Positions 46,417-56,100 of a stretch of DNA of 64,000 nt are shown here, piece after piece. Under the pieces are notes generated by a model. The model worked only from the letters and a program-made list of their open reading frames with translations, made no database searches and was not told the origin of the DNA. The translations under genes and the position numbers were made by a program. Position 1 is the first letter of the stretch; each line of letters begins with the position of its first letter. Source of the stretch: Phyllobacterium phragmitis (GTDB lineage: Bacteria > Pseudomonadota > Alphaproteobacteria > Rhizobiales > Rhizobiaceae); NCBI RefSeq assembly GCF_002980495.1, contig NZ_PVBR01000027.1, positions 1 through 64,000 on the forward strand, read 5' to 3'.

Positions 46417-46758
46417 TCAGCCTGTTTGATTCCTTGCTGCTTCGGTCAAGCCAAGCGCCTCAAGCTTCCGGAGCAACACGGCGGAATCCCCCGTCACACG
46501 CACCTGTTTCAGCCTGGACGTCGCCCCGCTTGTCACCGCGACGCTGCCGCCGGCCACGCCGAGCGCCTTGGCGAGCAGCTTTTCCAGCGCCTTGTTCGCC
46601 TTGCCGTCCTCGGGCACGGCGCGGACCCGCGCCAGAATATGGCGCCGCCCGTCCGCGGCCTCTCCGACCCCTTCCACCGCATCCCTGGCTGATTTCGGCG
46701 TCAGCCGCACGAAGACGGTGATGCCGTCCTTTGTCGCGCGGAAGCAGCTTTCCGTCAA
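46417..46758 (-). CDS. DUF167 (YggU) family protein
   Basis: The 113-residue protein matches the YggU family: [19 protein letters not shown], then [24 protein letters not shown], then [16 protein letters not shown]. The role is unknown; yggT and yggU neighbour each other in many bacteria. No ATG lies at the family start. I use a TTG at 46758 that overlaps the yggT stop (TTGA), which suggests coupling; a TTG at 46785 is the alternative. Confidence 0.85.
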   Translation of the reverse strand: MTESCFRATKDGITVFVRLTPKSARDAVEGVGEAADGRRHILARVRAVPEDGKANKALEKLLAKALGVAGGSVAVTSGATSRLKQVRVTGDSAVLLRKLEALGLTEAARNQTG

Positions 46759-47045
46759 ATCAGCATCGGCGCGATCGTCGTCCAAAGAAGCTGGCGGATG
46801 AAAAAGATGATCAGGAGAAGGACGATGGGTGAGATATCGATCCCGCCCAGATTGGGCAGGAGATTGCGGATCGGCCGGAACGCCGGCTCCGTCGCCCGGT
46901 AGAGGAAATCACCGATAGATGCCACGAAGCGGTTGCTGGAATTGATGACATTGAAGGCATAGAGCCACGAAAACACCGCACTGGCGATGATGATCCAGGT
47001 ATAGATGCTGAGAGCCAGGTCGACGGTGCGGATCAGTGCGAGCAT
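46755..47045 (-). CDS. YggT family membrane protein
   Basis: This 96-residue inner-membrane protein has two hydrophobic helices (about 8-30 and 70-92) around the conserved [24 protein letters not shown] loop. Relatives have been linked to osmotic stress tolerance and to chloroplast and cell division, but no precise role is settled. AAGGAGA precedes the ATG. It is upstream of and coupled to the DUF167 gene. Confidence 0.92.
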   Translation of the reverse strand: MLALIRTVDLALSIYTWIIIASAVFSWLYAFNVINSSNRFVASIGDFLYRATEPAFRPIRNLLPNLGGIDISPIVLLLIIFFIRQLLWTTIAPMLI

Positions 47046-47244
47046 GAATATCTCCTTGAAGTCATCGACATGTAGCGGCTGCGGGTTTCGAGGACAAGGC
47101 CAAACGGAGAGAACGCTTATCGGGAAATTAAAGCCCGCGGGAAAGGCAGATAGGGAATTGCGATCAATGAGTAGAGCAAAAACACGGCTCGCCGATCCCT
47201 ACTCACTATTCACTCCGCCACTGCCCGATCGACACACATCATTC

Positions 47245-47273
47245 TTGACAGCGCCCCGTCACCGCCCCTAAAT
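47245..47273 (+). promoter_or_regulatory. Promoter of tRNA-Ala
   Basis: A consensus -35 (TTGACA, 47245-47250), a 17-base spacer and a -10 of CTAAAT (47268-47273) lie 20 bases before the mature tRNA. Confidence 0.8.
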
Positions 47274-47292
47274 GCCGCTCGCATCGGTGGAC

Positions 47293-47368
<76 letters not shown>

Positions 47369-47456
47369 ATGCCGTTCCGGCTTCTGGAAACGCCGATGAT
47401 CGCGCTCGGCAGGAAAATGGGAAATTCCCTGCAGGGGCGACTGGTCCCGCAAAATA

Positions 47457-47497
47457 GCTGAGACCGTTCTTGTCTCGTCAACTCAGCGTTCTTTTTT
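47457..47497 (+). terminator. Possible terminator of the tRNA-Ala transcript
   Basis: GCTGAG (47457-47462) can pair with CTCAGC (47482-47487), with an inner GAGAC/GTCTC alternative. A T-run begins at 47492. The loop is long, and the tRNA ends 90 bases earlier, so this is tentative. Confidence 0.4.
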
Positions 47498-47617
47498 CAT
47501 CTGGACCATCTTTTGGATTTTTATTCCAAAGGATGCTTCACATGCGAACAGCCGCAACTAGGTTTTTCCGCGCATTCGCCATATTATCGGAACAGAAAAA
47601 ATCAGGGAGACGACCTC

Positions 47618-48604
<987 letters not shown>

Positions 48605-48620
48605 CCGCTGGAGCAGCGGC

Positions 48621-48863
48621 AGTTTAGTTATTGGCGATCAATTGCAGGCGTTTCCGCCCGCAGAACGGTTGCTTCTAGGGACAAAAACATCTCATTTCCG
48701 TCATTCCTGTGCTTGTCACAGGAATCCATGCCTCACCGATGCCGCTGTTGCTACGGTTGGAATAGGGTGTTTGCCACCGTCAAGAGTAAGGAACGCCTGA
48801 ACGCATCGTTTCCGCCTGAAAATGAACTGCTCTAGACGATTCCACCAAAGCAGGAACCGCTCT
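48621..48863. repeat. Inverted copy of the composite repeat after cysK
   Basis: Bases 48621-48836 are the reverse complement of 34621-34832. The copy includes TTCCTGTGCTTGTCACAGGAA and a block containing CCGTAGCAACAGCGGC in the other orientation. The end (48835-48863) carries the AGGAACCGCTCT element in the same orientation as at 34913-34941, so the parts have been shuffled. Confidence 0.85.
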
Positions 48864-48868
48864 CATGG

Positions 48869-48903
48869 AAAAAGGCCGGAGCATTGCCGCTCCGGCCTTT
48901 TTC
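48869..48903. terminator. Two-way Rho-independent terminator
   Basis: A perfect stem of about 14 bp (AAAAAGGCCGGAGC with GCTCCGGCCTTTTT) around a 6-base loop gives T-runs on both strands. It can end cysK transcription from one side and the small minus-strand ORF at 48930-49058 from the other. Confidence 0.9.
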
Positions 48904-48929
48904 CACTTTATTCCGTCGGGATGCTCCGC

Positions 48930-49058
48930 TCAGTGACGCAAACGCCCGGCGCAGGCCGGGCCCGGTCCGCGCATATAGTGGCGCTCGGGCCGATAAGTCG
49001 GCACCAGAAATTCACGAATGAGGGTCGCGCTGTGACGCAGTTGAACGAGAATGCTCAT
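48930..49058 (-). CDS. Candidate 42-residue small basic protein
   Basis: A 42-codon frame begins MSILVQLRHSATLIREFLVP and ends PACAGRLRH. It is followed 27 bases later by a strong terminator on its own strand, as a real short transcript would be. Upstream, an 8-bp perfect hairpin (CTTGGAGC/GCTCCAAG, about 49096-49116) lies in the probable leader. The ribosome-binding site is weak. The peptide is basic and amphipathic at its N-terminus, with no domain known to me. Confidence 0.45.
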   Translation of the reverse strand: MSILVQLRHSATLIREFLVPTYRPERHYMRGPGPACAGRLRH

Positions 49059-49202
49059 CGGCCTGTACCTGAAATTTGTAATTCATATCTGCCGTCTTGG
49101 AGCGGCTGGCTCCAAGACTGATTTAAAGACAAATTTAACGGATAAAGGTGAATACGGCGTGAACGCGGAGGGTTAAAATATCGTGAATGCCGTCAGCGGC
49201 CC

Positions 49203-50084
49203 CTATCGCGTCGGCACGGGGTGCTCGCCGCGATAGTCGTAGAAGCCGCGGCCGGCCTTGCGGCCAAGCCATCCGGCCTCGACATATTTCACCAGGAGCG
49301 GGCATGGCCGGTATTTCGAATCGGCCAGTCCCTCATAGAGCACCTGCATGATCGACAGGCAGGTGTCGAGCCCGATGAAATCGGCGAGCTGCAGCGGCCC
49401 CATCGGATGGTTGGCGCCCAGCTTCATCGCCGTGTCGATAGCGTCGACCGAGCCGACGCCCTCATAAAGCGTATAGATCGCCTCGTTGATCATCGGCAGC
49501 AGGATGCGATTGACGATGAAGGCCGGGAAATCCTCGGCAACCGTGATCGTCTTGTCGAGGCTGGCGACAAAGGCGCGGGCGGCTTCGAATGTCACATCCT
49601 CGGTGGCGATGCCGCGTACCAGTTCGACCAGCTTCATCACCGGAACCGGATTCATGAAATGGATGCCGATGAAGCGTTCGGGGCGATCGGTCGTGGAGGC
49701 AAGGCGGGTGATCGAGATGGAGGAGGTGTTGGTGGCCAGAAACGCTTCCGGATTGAGGCTCGGGCAAAGCTGCGCGAAGATCTTGCGCTTGACGGTCTCG
49801 TCCTCGGTCGCCGCCTCGATGGCGAGATCGACGCCGGCGAGATCCTCCATGCGGTCCGCCATGCGGATCCGCGTCATGGCTTCGCGATGGTCCTTCTCGT
49901 CGAGCTTGCCGGAGGAAACCTGCCGGGCCATATTGCCGTTGATCGTCGCGATGCCGTTTTCCAGCCGTTCCGATGAAGCATCGTGCAGAAGCACGTCATA
50001 GCCGGCAAGCGCACAGACATGGGCGATGCCGCTACCCATCTGCCCCGCGCCGATGATCCCGATCTTCTTGATTGTCGCGCCCAT
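49203..50084 (-). CDS. 3-hydroxybutyryl-CoA dehydrogenase
   Basis: This NAD-dependent enzyme interconverts 3-hydroxybutyryl-CoA and acetoacetyl-CoA in fatty-acid, butyrate or polyhydroxybutyrate metabolism. The 293 residues have the NAD loop [13 protein letters not shown] (8-20), the catalytic [14 protein letters not shown] (His about 141) and the C-terminal [14 protein letters not shown] signature. GGTGG lies before the ATG at 50084; two upstream ATGs are in frame. It follows etfB and etfA in the same direction, a conserved Rhizobiales order. A strong hairpin separates it from etfA, so expression may be uncoupled. Confidence 0.95.
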   Translation of the reverse strand: MGATIKKIGIIGAGQMGSGIAHVCALAGYDVLLHDASSERLENGIATINGNMARQVSSGKLDEKDHREAMTRIRMADRMEDLAGVDLAIEAATEDETVKRKIFAQLCPSLNPEAFLATNTSSISITRLASTTDRPERFIGIHFMNPVPVMKLVELVRGIATEDVTFEAARAFVASLDKTITVAEDFPAFIVNRILLPMINEAIYTLYEGVGSVDAIDTAMKLGANHPMGPLQLADFIGLDTCLSIMQVLYEGLADSKYRPCPLLVKYVEAGWLGRKAGRGFYDYRGEHPVPTR

Positions 50085-50125
50085 ATTTCCACCCATCTTG
50101 TTTTGTTTTGTGCAGTGCAAAGTAA

Positions 50126-50158
50126 ATGGCCGGGGTAGAGTTCGTCTACCCCGGCCAT
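50126..50158 (-). terminator. Strong hairpin between etfA and the dehydrogenase gene
   Basis: A perfect 14-bp stem (ATGGCCGGGGTAGA, 50126-50139, with 50145-50158) and a 5-base loop lie 42 bases before the dehydrogenase start. On the minus strand only TTTACTTT follows, so termination may be partial. A 14-bp palindrome, TAATCGATCGATTA (50166-50179), lies just upstream and could be a protein-binding site. Confidence 0.5.
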
Positions 50159-50185
50159 CATAATTTAATCGATCGATTATTAAAG

Positions 50186-50240
50186 CCTCAAAGCAAGTCC
50201 AGGAAAAGTGTGAAGCGGTTTTCCCAAGGCTTGCGCTAAA
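50186..50240. repeat. Dispersed hairpin element after etfA
   Basis: AAGCAAGTCCAGGAAAAGTG and GAAGCGGTTTTCC match the element at 20770-20816. The arms GCAAG...CTTGC can pair. It sits 9 bases past the etfA stop. Confidence 0.7.
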
Positions 50241-50248
50241 GCGCGCCC

Positions 50249-51178
50249 CTAAAGCGCCTTTTCGAGTTGCGGCAGGATTTCGAAGAGGTCGCCGACAATG
50301 CCGTAATCGGCAACCTGGAAGATGGGCGCTTCCTCGTCCTTGTTGATGGCGACGATGATCTTGCTGTCCTTCATGCCGGCGAGATGCTGGATCGCGCCGG
50401 AGATGCCGCAGGCGATGTAGAGGTCGGGCGCAACCACCTTGCCGGTCTGGCCGACCTGCCAGTCGTTCGGCGCATAGCCCGCATCGACGGCGGCGCGCGA
50501 CGCGCCGACGGCAGCGCCCAGCTTGTCGGCGACGGGCAGGATCACTTCCTTGAATTTCTCCGACGAGCCGAGCGCACGCCCGCCCGAGATGATGATCTTG
50601 GCCGATGTCAGTTCCGGACGGTCGCCGCCGGAAAGCTTTGCCTCGACGAAGGACGAAAGACCCGGATCACCGGCAGCGCTGACGCTCTCGACCGCAGCAG
50701 AGCCGCCTGTCTCCGCGGACTGGAACGACGATGTGCGCACCGTGATCACCTTCTTGGCGTCATTTGCCTGCACCGTCTGAATGGCGTTTCCGGCATAGAT
50801 CGGACGCTTGAAGGTGTCTGACGACACCACTTCGATGACATCGGAAATCTGCATCACGTCGAGAAGGGCCGCGACGCGCGGCAGGATATTCTTGCCGTTG
50901 GTGGTCGCCGGCGCGATGATCGTGTCGTAATTGCCGGCGAGCGAAACGATGAGCGCCGCGGTCGGCTCGGCCAGGCGGTTTTCCAGCTCGGGGCTGTCGG
51001 CAAGCAGAACCTTGGTGACGCCCTTGAGCTTCGCCGCCTGGTCGGCAACGGCTTTCGCGCCCCGGCCTGCCACCAGCACATGCACGTCGGAGCCGATGGC
51101 AAGAGCCGCGGTCAGCGCCTTGGCGGTCTGGTCGGAAAGGTGCTGGTTGTCGTGTTCGGCAAAAAGAAGAATGGCCAT
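50249..51178 (-). CDS. etfA: Electron transfer flavoprotein alpha subunit
   Basis: EtfA binds the FAD of the ETF heterodimer that takes electrons from acyl-CoA and other dehydrogenases and delivers them to ETF-ubiquinone oxidoreductase. The 309 residues have an N-terminal ETF domain (1-185). The C-terminal FAD domain carries SGGRALGS and the signature [19 protein letters not shown] (about 253-271). The ATG at 51178 is the family start; upstream codons come from a repeat. It lies downstream of etfB. Confidence 0.97.
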   Translation of the reverse strand: MAILLFAEHDNQHLSDQTAKALTAALAIGSDVHVLVAGRGAKAVADQAAKLKGVTKVLLADSPELENRLAEPTAALIVSLAGNYDTIIAPATTNGKNILPRVAALLDVMQISDVIEVVSSDTFKRPIYAGNAIQTVQANDAKKVITVRTSSFQSAETGGSAAVESVSAAGDPGLSSFVEAKLSGGDRPELTSAKIIISGGRALGSSEKFKEVILPVADKLGAAVGASRAAVDAGYAPNDWQVGQTGKVVAPDLYIACGISGAIQHLAGMKDSKIIVAINKDEEAPIFQVADYGIVGDLFEILPQLEKAL

Positions 51179-51206
51179 TGTTTTATCCTTTAAATTGCTC
51201 TGTCCC

Positions 51207-51328
51207 GGAAACCTGTCAGGGCCTGCCGAAAATGGTGGGGCGCGAGAACCGGAGCGGAGCGTACTTTTGGTACGTGAGCACCGGAAGCGCAGCGCCACAC
51301 CATTTGCAGGCGGGCCTCACGGGTTTCC
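51207..51328. repeat. Large imperfect inverted repeat between etfB and etfA
   Basis: The spacer folds back on itself over nearly its whole length. The left arm from GGAAACCTGTC (51207) pairs with the right arm ending GGGTTTCC (51328), centred on GTAC-TTTTG-GTAC near 51261-51273. It touches the etfB stop codon. A stable intercistronic stem of this kind could set the ratio of the two subunits or protect mRNA; that is inference. Confidence 0.75.
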
Positions 51329-52078
51329 CTAGAGAACGCCTGCTTCGTTCTTCAGCTTGTCGACCAGTTCGGCGACGGAGGCGACCTTGACGCCCGCCTT
51401 GCGGCCGCCCGGCTCCTCGGTCTTCAAGACCTTCAGGCGCGGCGCGGTATCGACGCCGTAATCGGCCGCCGTCTTTTCATCGAGCGGCTTCTTCTTCGCC
51501 TTCATGATGTTGGGCAGCGAGGCATAGCGCGGCTGGTTCAGGCGCAGATCCGTCGTGACGATGGCCGGCATCTTGATCTCGACCGTCTGCAGGCCGCCGT
51601 CGACTTCGCGGGTGACCTTCGCCGAGCCGTCTGTGATCTCGACCTTGGAAGCGAACGTGCCCTGGCTCCAGCCGAGCAGCGCCGAAAGCATCTGCCCCGT
51701 CTGGTTGGCGTCGTCGTCGATCGCCTGCTTGCCGAGGATCACCAGCTGCGGCTGTTCCGCCTCGACGACGCCCTTCAGGATCTTCGCCACCGCCAGCGGC
51801 TCGACCACATCGTCGACCTTGACCAGGATGCCGCGGTCGGCGCCCATGGCGAGCGCGGTGCGGATCGTTTCCTGCGACTGCGCCGGTCCGATCGACACCG
51901 CCACGATCTCCTCGACCTTGCCGGCCTCTTTCAGGCGGATAGCCTCTTCCACCGCGATCTCGTCGAACGGATTCATCGACATCTTGACATTGGCCAGCTC
52001 GACGCCCGAACCATCGCCCTTCACCCTGATCTTGACGTTGTAATCAACTACACGCTTAACAGCGACGAGCACCTTCAT
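51329..52078 (-). CDS. etfB: Electron transfer flavoprotein beta subunit
   Basis: EtfB binds AMP and completes the ETF heterodimer. The 249 residues show [18 protein letters not shown] at the start, the [17 protein letters not shown] signature (about 36-52), the [15 protein letters not shown] recognition region (about 122-136) and a lysine-rich IMKAKKK. The ATG at 52078 is the family start. The upstream 210 bases include a 24-bp perfect palindrome at 52250-52273 that may be the operator of the operon. Confidence 0.97.
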   Translation of the reverse strand: MKVLVAVKRVVDYNVKIRVKGDGSGVELANVKMSMNPFDEIAVEEAIRLKEAGKVEEIVAVSIGPAQSQETIRTALAMGADRGILVKVDDVVEPLAVAKILKGVVEAEQPQLVILGKQAIDDDANQTGQMLSALLGWSQGTFASKVEITDGSAKVTREVDGGLQTVEIKMPAIVTTDLRLNQPRYASLPNIMKAKKKPLDEKTAADYGVDTAPRLKVLKTEEPGGRKAGVKVASVAELVDKLKNEAGVL

Positions 52079-52249
52079 GCGTCTGACCCTCTCGAATGAA
52101 CTCTTTGACGGATATACCGTCCTGGACAACCGCCCACTTGCCGGAAGCCGACATGAAGGCACCGAAAATGGACCGTCCTGGGGTGCGGATGCGACATTGA
52201 ATGTATCCGTGCCCCTCAATCCGTGTTTGAACCGGGCGGGACCGTAATT

Positions 52250-52273
52250 GTGATTGACGTGCACGTCAATCAC
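52250..52273. promoter_or_regulatory. 24-bp perfect palindrome upstream of etfB (possible operator)
   Basis: GTGATTGACGTG followed by its exact reverse complement spans 52250-52273, 172 bases before the etfB start and 17 bases past the stop of the adenosyltransferase gene. The core TTGACGT-GC-ACGTCAA resembles operators of MerR-family regulators of branched-chain amino acid and acyl-CoA breakdown (LiuR type) as I recall them. ETF serves those dehydrogenases, so such control would make sense. Confidence 0.5.
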
Positions 52274-52289
52274 CGTTCTTTTGCTGGCT

Positions 52290-52871
52290 TCACCGGTTCT
52301 GGCCGGGCACCCACAACACGTCGCGCGCGCCATTGTCGTTGACCACGCGGGCGGCGACGAAAAGGAAATCGGAAACGCGGTTGATATATTGCAGTGCTTC
52401 CGTGGTCACCCGCTCGCCCGGCTTCTGCGCGAGTTCGACCATGATGCGCTCGGCGCGCCGCGAAACGGTACGCGCCAGATGCAGCGCGGCGGAGGCAGGC
52501 GTGCCGCCCGGCAGGACGAAGGAGCGCAGGGGACTGAGGCCGGCATTCAGCTGGTCGATCTCGCTTTCCACCCGCAGCACCTGCGCCTCGATGATGCGCA
52601 GCGGCTCGTAATCGAGGGCAATGCCGTCATCGGGCGTCGAAAGATCGGCTCCGAGATCGAACAGATCGTTCTGGATGCGCGACAGCATGGCGTCGAGCTC
52701 CGGATGGCTCTCGCCCGTATGAAGCCGCGCCAGGCCGACACAGGCATTGGCCTCGTCGACCGTGCCATAGGCTGCAACGCGCAGATCGCTTTTGACGCGC
52801 CGCTCGCCATTGCCCAGCCCCGTCGTCCCGTCATCGCCGGTGCGCGTATAGATCTTGTTCAATTTGACCAT
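52290..52871 (-). CDS. PduO-type cob(I)alamin adenosyltransferase
   Basis: The enzyme makes adenosylcobalamin from cob(I)alamin and ATP. The 193 residues carry the ATP motif [21 protein letters not shown] at the N-terminus, the [12 protein letters not shown] helix and the conserved [27 protein letters not shown] segment (about 116-142). This is the PduO family rather than CobA. It precedes etfB in the same direction at 211 bases. Adenosylcobalamin feeds methylmalonyl-CoA mutase, a neighbour of acyl-CoA metabolism. Its upstream gene is the twin-helix small protein, 21 bases away. Confidence 0.94.
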   Translation of the reverse strand: MVKLNKIYTRTGDDGTTGLGNGERRVKSDLRVAAYGTVDEANACVGLARLHTGESHPELDAMLSRIQNDLFDLGADLSTPDDGIALDYEPLRIIEAQVLRVESEIDQLNAGLSPLRSFVLPGGTPASAALHLARTVSRRAERIMVELAQKPGERVTTEALQYINRVSDFLFVAARVVNDNGARDVLWVPGQNR

Positions 52872-52892
52872 CTGCCCTCTCCCCTCCGTGGC

Positions 52893-53093
52893 TCAACCGC
52901 TCACATGGCGTCCGAAATAGATCGCAGCGACGATCAGCACGACGGCGATGAACTGCAGGAGCACGCGCAGCTGCATCATCTTGTTGGAAAAATTGGCGTC
53001 ACCGCCGCGCATCATATTGCGCAAGCCGACAAAGAGAACGCCTGCGACGGCGACGATGGCGACCATCGCTGCGATCTTGAACAGGAAGTCCAT
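52893..53093 (-). CDS. Twin transmembrane helix small protein (HIG1-like)
   Basis: The 66-residue protein consists of two hydrophobic helices (about 3-24 and 42-62) around a polar loop (MRGGDANFSNKMMQLR). The pattern matches the HIG_1_N family, whose mitochondrial members support respiratory complexes. TTTCC complement before the ATG gives a GGAAA site. It leads the adenosyltransferase gene by 21 bases, so the two share a transcript. Confidence 0.88.
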   Translation of the reverse strand: MDFLFKIAAMVAIVAVAGVLFVGLRNMMRGGDANFSNKMMQLRVLLQFIAVVLIVAAIYFGRHVSG

Positions 53094-53151
53094 TTCCGTT
53101 TCCTTTCAGTACTTCCGGCCAGTATTTCTGGAAGCCGTTATGCATTGCCGC

Positions 53152-54009
53152 TCAGGATTGGTCCGCAAGCATCCGGTAGAACATGCGGGCGGGCATCAGC
53201 CGCCGCGCCAGCGCGCCGAATTTCGCCGGCCGTGTCACCAGATAATGGGGCCGCGGTCGTGGATTTTCCAGCGCGTCACGCAATACCGCATAAACCGCCT
53301 CGGGGCCAAGCTTCGACTTCGATTTCGTGCCGCCGCTTTTCAGCTTCGCCAGCTGCCGCTCGTAATCGGCGTGATGCACGGAATTCGCCGTATCGATATT
53401 CTTCTCGACCCACTGCGCCGCATTGTAGGTAAAGCGTGATTCGATCGGCCCCGGCTCGATCAGCGAGACATGGACGCCCGATCCCTCGAGTTCCATCCGC
53501 TCGACCAGCGTCAGCCCTTCCAGCGCGAATTTCGAGGCGACATAGGCGCCGCGCCATTTCATCGGCACCAGCCCCAGAATGGAGGAGCAATGAACGATGC
53601 GGCCATGCCCCTGCCCCCGCATGACCGGAATGATCCGCCGCGTCAGATCGTGCCAGCCGAAGAAATTGGCTTCGAACTGTTCACGCAGCGCGTCGACGGG
53701 CAGATCCTCGACCGCGCCCGGCTGCGCATAGGCGCCGTTATTATAGAGCGCGTCGAGCCTGCCTCCCGTCTCGGTCAGGACGGCTTCGACCAGCGCCTCG
53801 ATTGATTCGGGCTCGCGATAATCGAGGTAATATGCCTCCAGGCCATCGCGCCGCAATGTCTCCAGGTCCTCCGGCTTGCGCGCAGTGGCGAAGACCCGCC
53901 ATCCGGCCTCCTTCAGTGCGCGGGCGCAAAACGCCCCGATGCCGGAGGAACATCCCGTGACAATGATCGTTCTGGGGATCGCTTCAGGCGTCGATATCGT
54001 CTGGTGCAC
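53152..54009 (-). CDS. Short-chain dehydrogenase/reductase
   Basis: This is a classical SDR of 285 residues. It has the cofactor motif VTGCSSGIG (17-25), NNGAYAQPG (NAG-type), the catalytic Ser in HCSSILG and YVASK (Tyr/Lys about 160). The substrate is unknown. I start with GTG at 54009, which has AGAGAGGG at good spacing and gives the family length; an ATG at 54087 would add 26 poorly conserved residues. It diverges from the YihY gene. Confidence 0.9.
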   Translation of the reverse strand: MHQTISTPEAIPRTIIVTGCSSGIGAFCARALKEAGWRVFATARKPEDLETLRRDGLEAYYLDYREPESIEALVEAVLTETGGRLDALYNNGAYAQPGAVEDLPVDALREQFEANFFGWHDLTRRIIPVMRGQGHGRIVHCSSILGLVPMKWRGAYVASKFALEGLTLVERMELEGSGVHVSLIEPGPIESRFTYNAAQWVEKNIDTANSVHHADYERQLAKLKSGGTKSKSKLGPEAVYAVLRDALENPRPRPHYLVTRPAKFGALARRLMPARMFYRMLADQS

Positions 54010-54135
54010 CGGACCCTCTCTTGCATCTCGCGTGGATGGAGCTATTGCAGGCTTCCCATATCGCAACACCCGTTGCAATCTGCGCATCCCTGTTGCCGGC
54101 CTCCCAATTGCCGACCTGAAAGGAAAAATCTGCCA

Positions 54136-54999
54136 ATGAGCAAAGTAAGGACGTTCCTGTGGCAGGTTTTATGCGATGCATTCGGCCATTTTAGTTCCGA
54201 TGACGGCTGGGCGTTTGCCAGTCATATAGCGCTTTCCGGGCTGATGGCGCTGTTTCCCTTCCTGATCTTCGCCACCTCGCTTGCCAGCTTCCTCGGCGCC
54301 AATGCCTTCGCCGACACCGCCGTCCACGTCATTTTCGACACCTGGCCGGAAGCCATCGCCCGGCCGATCGCACACGAGGTGATGAACGTGCTGACCGTCC
54401 AGCGCGGCGGCCTTCTGACCGTCAGCGTCATCGCAGCCGCCTATTTCGCCTCCAACGGCATCGAGGCGCTGCGCATCGCGCTCAACCGGGCATATCGCGT
54501 CAACGATACCCGTTCGATCATCTTCTGCCGCCTGCAAAGCCTCGGCTTCGTCATCATCGCCACGCTCGGCCTGATGGCCATCAGCGTGCTTCTCATTCTA
54601 GCCCCGCTCGCGGTCCGGCTTGCCGAACAATGGTTTCCGGCCATTGCCCCCTACACCGGAAGCATCGGCATCTGGCGCTATGTGATCGCGGTTGCGGTCC
54701 TGGTGACCGGCCTTCTCTGCGTCCATATCTGGCTGCCCGCGGGCAAGCGCGGTCTTCTCGATATCCTGCCGGGCATCGGCCTGACATTGCTCGCCTGGCT
54801 GGCCGGCTCCATTCTTTTCGCCAAATATCTCGAGAGCTTCGCCAATTACGTCTCGACCTATGCCGGCCTCGCATCGATCATGGTGGCGATCGTCTTCTTA
54901 TACATCATCGCGGCGATCTTCATCCTCGGCGCCGAAATCAACGCCGCGATCCTGCGCTATCGCAACCGCATGGCCTGGCGTGCAAAACGGAAGAATTGA
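54136..54999 (+). CDS. YihY/virulence factor BrkB family membrane protein
   Basis: The 287-residue inner-membrane protein has six helices (about 34-55, 95-115, 137-163, 180-205, 212-235, 245-270). It carries the family motifs SHIALSGLMALFPFLIF and AAYFASNGIEALRIALNRAY. The family was once called ribonuclease BN in error; its true role is unknown and may be transport. AAAGGAA precedes the ATG at 54136. A hairpin repeat follows, shared with the convergent EamA gene. Confidence 0.92.
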   Translation: MSKVRTFLWQVLCDAFGHFSSDDGWAFASHIALSGLMALFPFLIFATSLASFLGANAFADTAVHVIFDTWPEAIARPIAHEVMNVLTVQRGGLLTVSVIAAAYFASNGIEALRIALNRAYRVNDTRSIIFCRLQSLGFVIIATLGLMAISVLLILAPLAVRLAEQWFPAIAPYTGSIGIWRYVIAVAVLVTGLLCVHIWLPAGKRGLLDILPGIGLTLLAWLAGSILFAKYLESFANYVSTYAGLASIMVAIVFLYIIAAIFILGAEINAAILRYRNRMAWRAKRKN

Positions 55000-55008
55000 A
55001 AATTGCCG

Positions 55009-55105
55009 TTACAGCGCCGCGCGCCCTTTGGCGCGCAAAGGGCGCTGTAGCTTTATTGAATCTGCGCATCGTGCTTTCCGAAAGCCGGCACCGGTTTTCG
55101 GGCCG
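55009..55105. repeat. Two dispersed repeats between convergent genes, one coding
   Basis: The first (55010-55049) is a strong hairpin: TACAGCGCC with GGCGCTGTA outside and GCGCGCC with GGCGCGC inside, placed as a two-way terminator. The second (about 55070-55105) is the CCGAAAACCGG...CTTTCGGAAAGCACGA element, related to the GAGCATGATCCCGAAAAG family. It encodes the last residues of the EamA transporter on the minus strand. Confidence 0.8.
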
Positions 55106-55964
55106 ATGCGCGGACGGTAGCCAGCGCCACGCCGAAAGTCGTGATCGCCATGCCGATGAACTGGACAAGGCTCAGCGTCTCGCCGAAGAGCAGATAGGCC
55201 ATCAGCGCCGTCGTTCCCGGCACGAGATAGAACAGCGAGGCGACTTTCGACACAGCGCCTTGCCGGATCAGCACCATCAAGAGCAGCACCGCACCGATCG
55301 ACAGCACCAGCACCAGCCAGGTCATGGCGAAAAGCAGCCAGGGCGACCAGATGACTTGATGGTCCTCCAGGAAGAATGAGGCGATGCCGGTCAGAACGGC
55401 GGCGGCCAGATATTGGATGGTCGCGCCGGTTTTCAGATCGACCTGCCCGACAAAGCGCTTCTGCCACACCGTGCCCGTGCTGATGGCAAGCACCGACAGG
55501 AACACAGCACCAATGGTGACGGCGTTGATCCCGCCGGAAGCGAGCGAGAATTTCGGCCACAGCACCATGACGACGCCGATGAAGCCGATGGCGAGACCGA
55601 TCCAATGCCGCCGCTCGATCCTTTCGCCGAGCGTCGCACCGGCGATCAGCGTGGTGATGAGCGGCTGCAGCCCGACGACCAGCGCCGACATGCCGGCGGG
55701 CAATCCGCGGTGCACCGCCCAAAAAACGCCTGAGAGATAGATGCCGTGGATCAGGCAGCCGGCGACAGCGGCATGAAACGCACCGCGGCGGTTTGGCCAG
55801 GGACTGCCGCCGACCAGCGCCCACACGCCCAGAATGGCCGCCGCGATGGCAAACCGCACCGTCATGAAGCCGAATGGTTCAGCATAGGGCATCGCATAAC
55901 CGGCGCCGATGAAGCCGGTGGCCCAGAGCAGGACGAAAAGCGCGGGGAAATATTTGACGGGCAT
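55053..55964 (-). CDS. EamA family drug/metabolite exporter
   Basis: The 303-residue protein has ten membrane helices in two EamA repeats (about 5-130 and 145-285), the DMT superfamily pattern. Members export amino acids or other metabolites; the substrate here is unknown. The ATG at 55964 is chosen because the first helix starts at once (MPVKYFPALFVLLWATGFIGA). The last 15 residues (KPVPAFGKHDAQIQ) are encoded by a dispersed palindromic repeat, so the C-terminus was probably extended when the repeat inserted. Confidence 0.92.
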   Translation of the reverse strand: MPVKYFPALFVLLWATGFIGAGYAMPYAEPFGFMTVRFAIAAAILGVWALVGGSPWPNRRGAFHAAVAGCLIHGIYLSGVFWAVHRGLPAGMSALVVGLQPLITTLIAGATLGERIERRHWIGLAIGFIGVVMVLWPKFSLASGGINAVTIGAVFLSVLAISTGTVWQKRFVGQVDLKTGATIQYLAAAVLTGIASFFLEDHQVIWSPWLLFAMTWLVLVLSIGAVLLLMVLIRQGAVSKVASLFYLVPGTTALMAYLLFGETLSLVQFIGMAITTFGVALATVRASARKPVPAFGKHDAQIQ

Positions 55965-56100
55965 GGTTTCTTCCAGAGATTCGCCCCTGCCTTTATTCCG
56001 CTCCGGCCCTGCAGGCCAGTTCATTATTTTGATCGCAGCATTCATTTGAAGAATAACGTGCGCCTTGCAACACCCGCCCGCCTCTGCCATCTGGTGGCGC

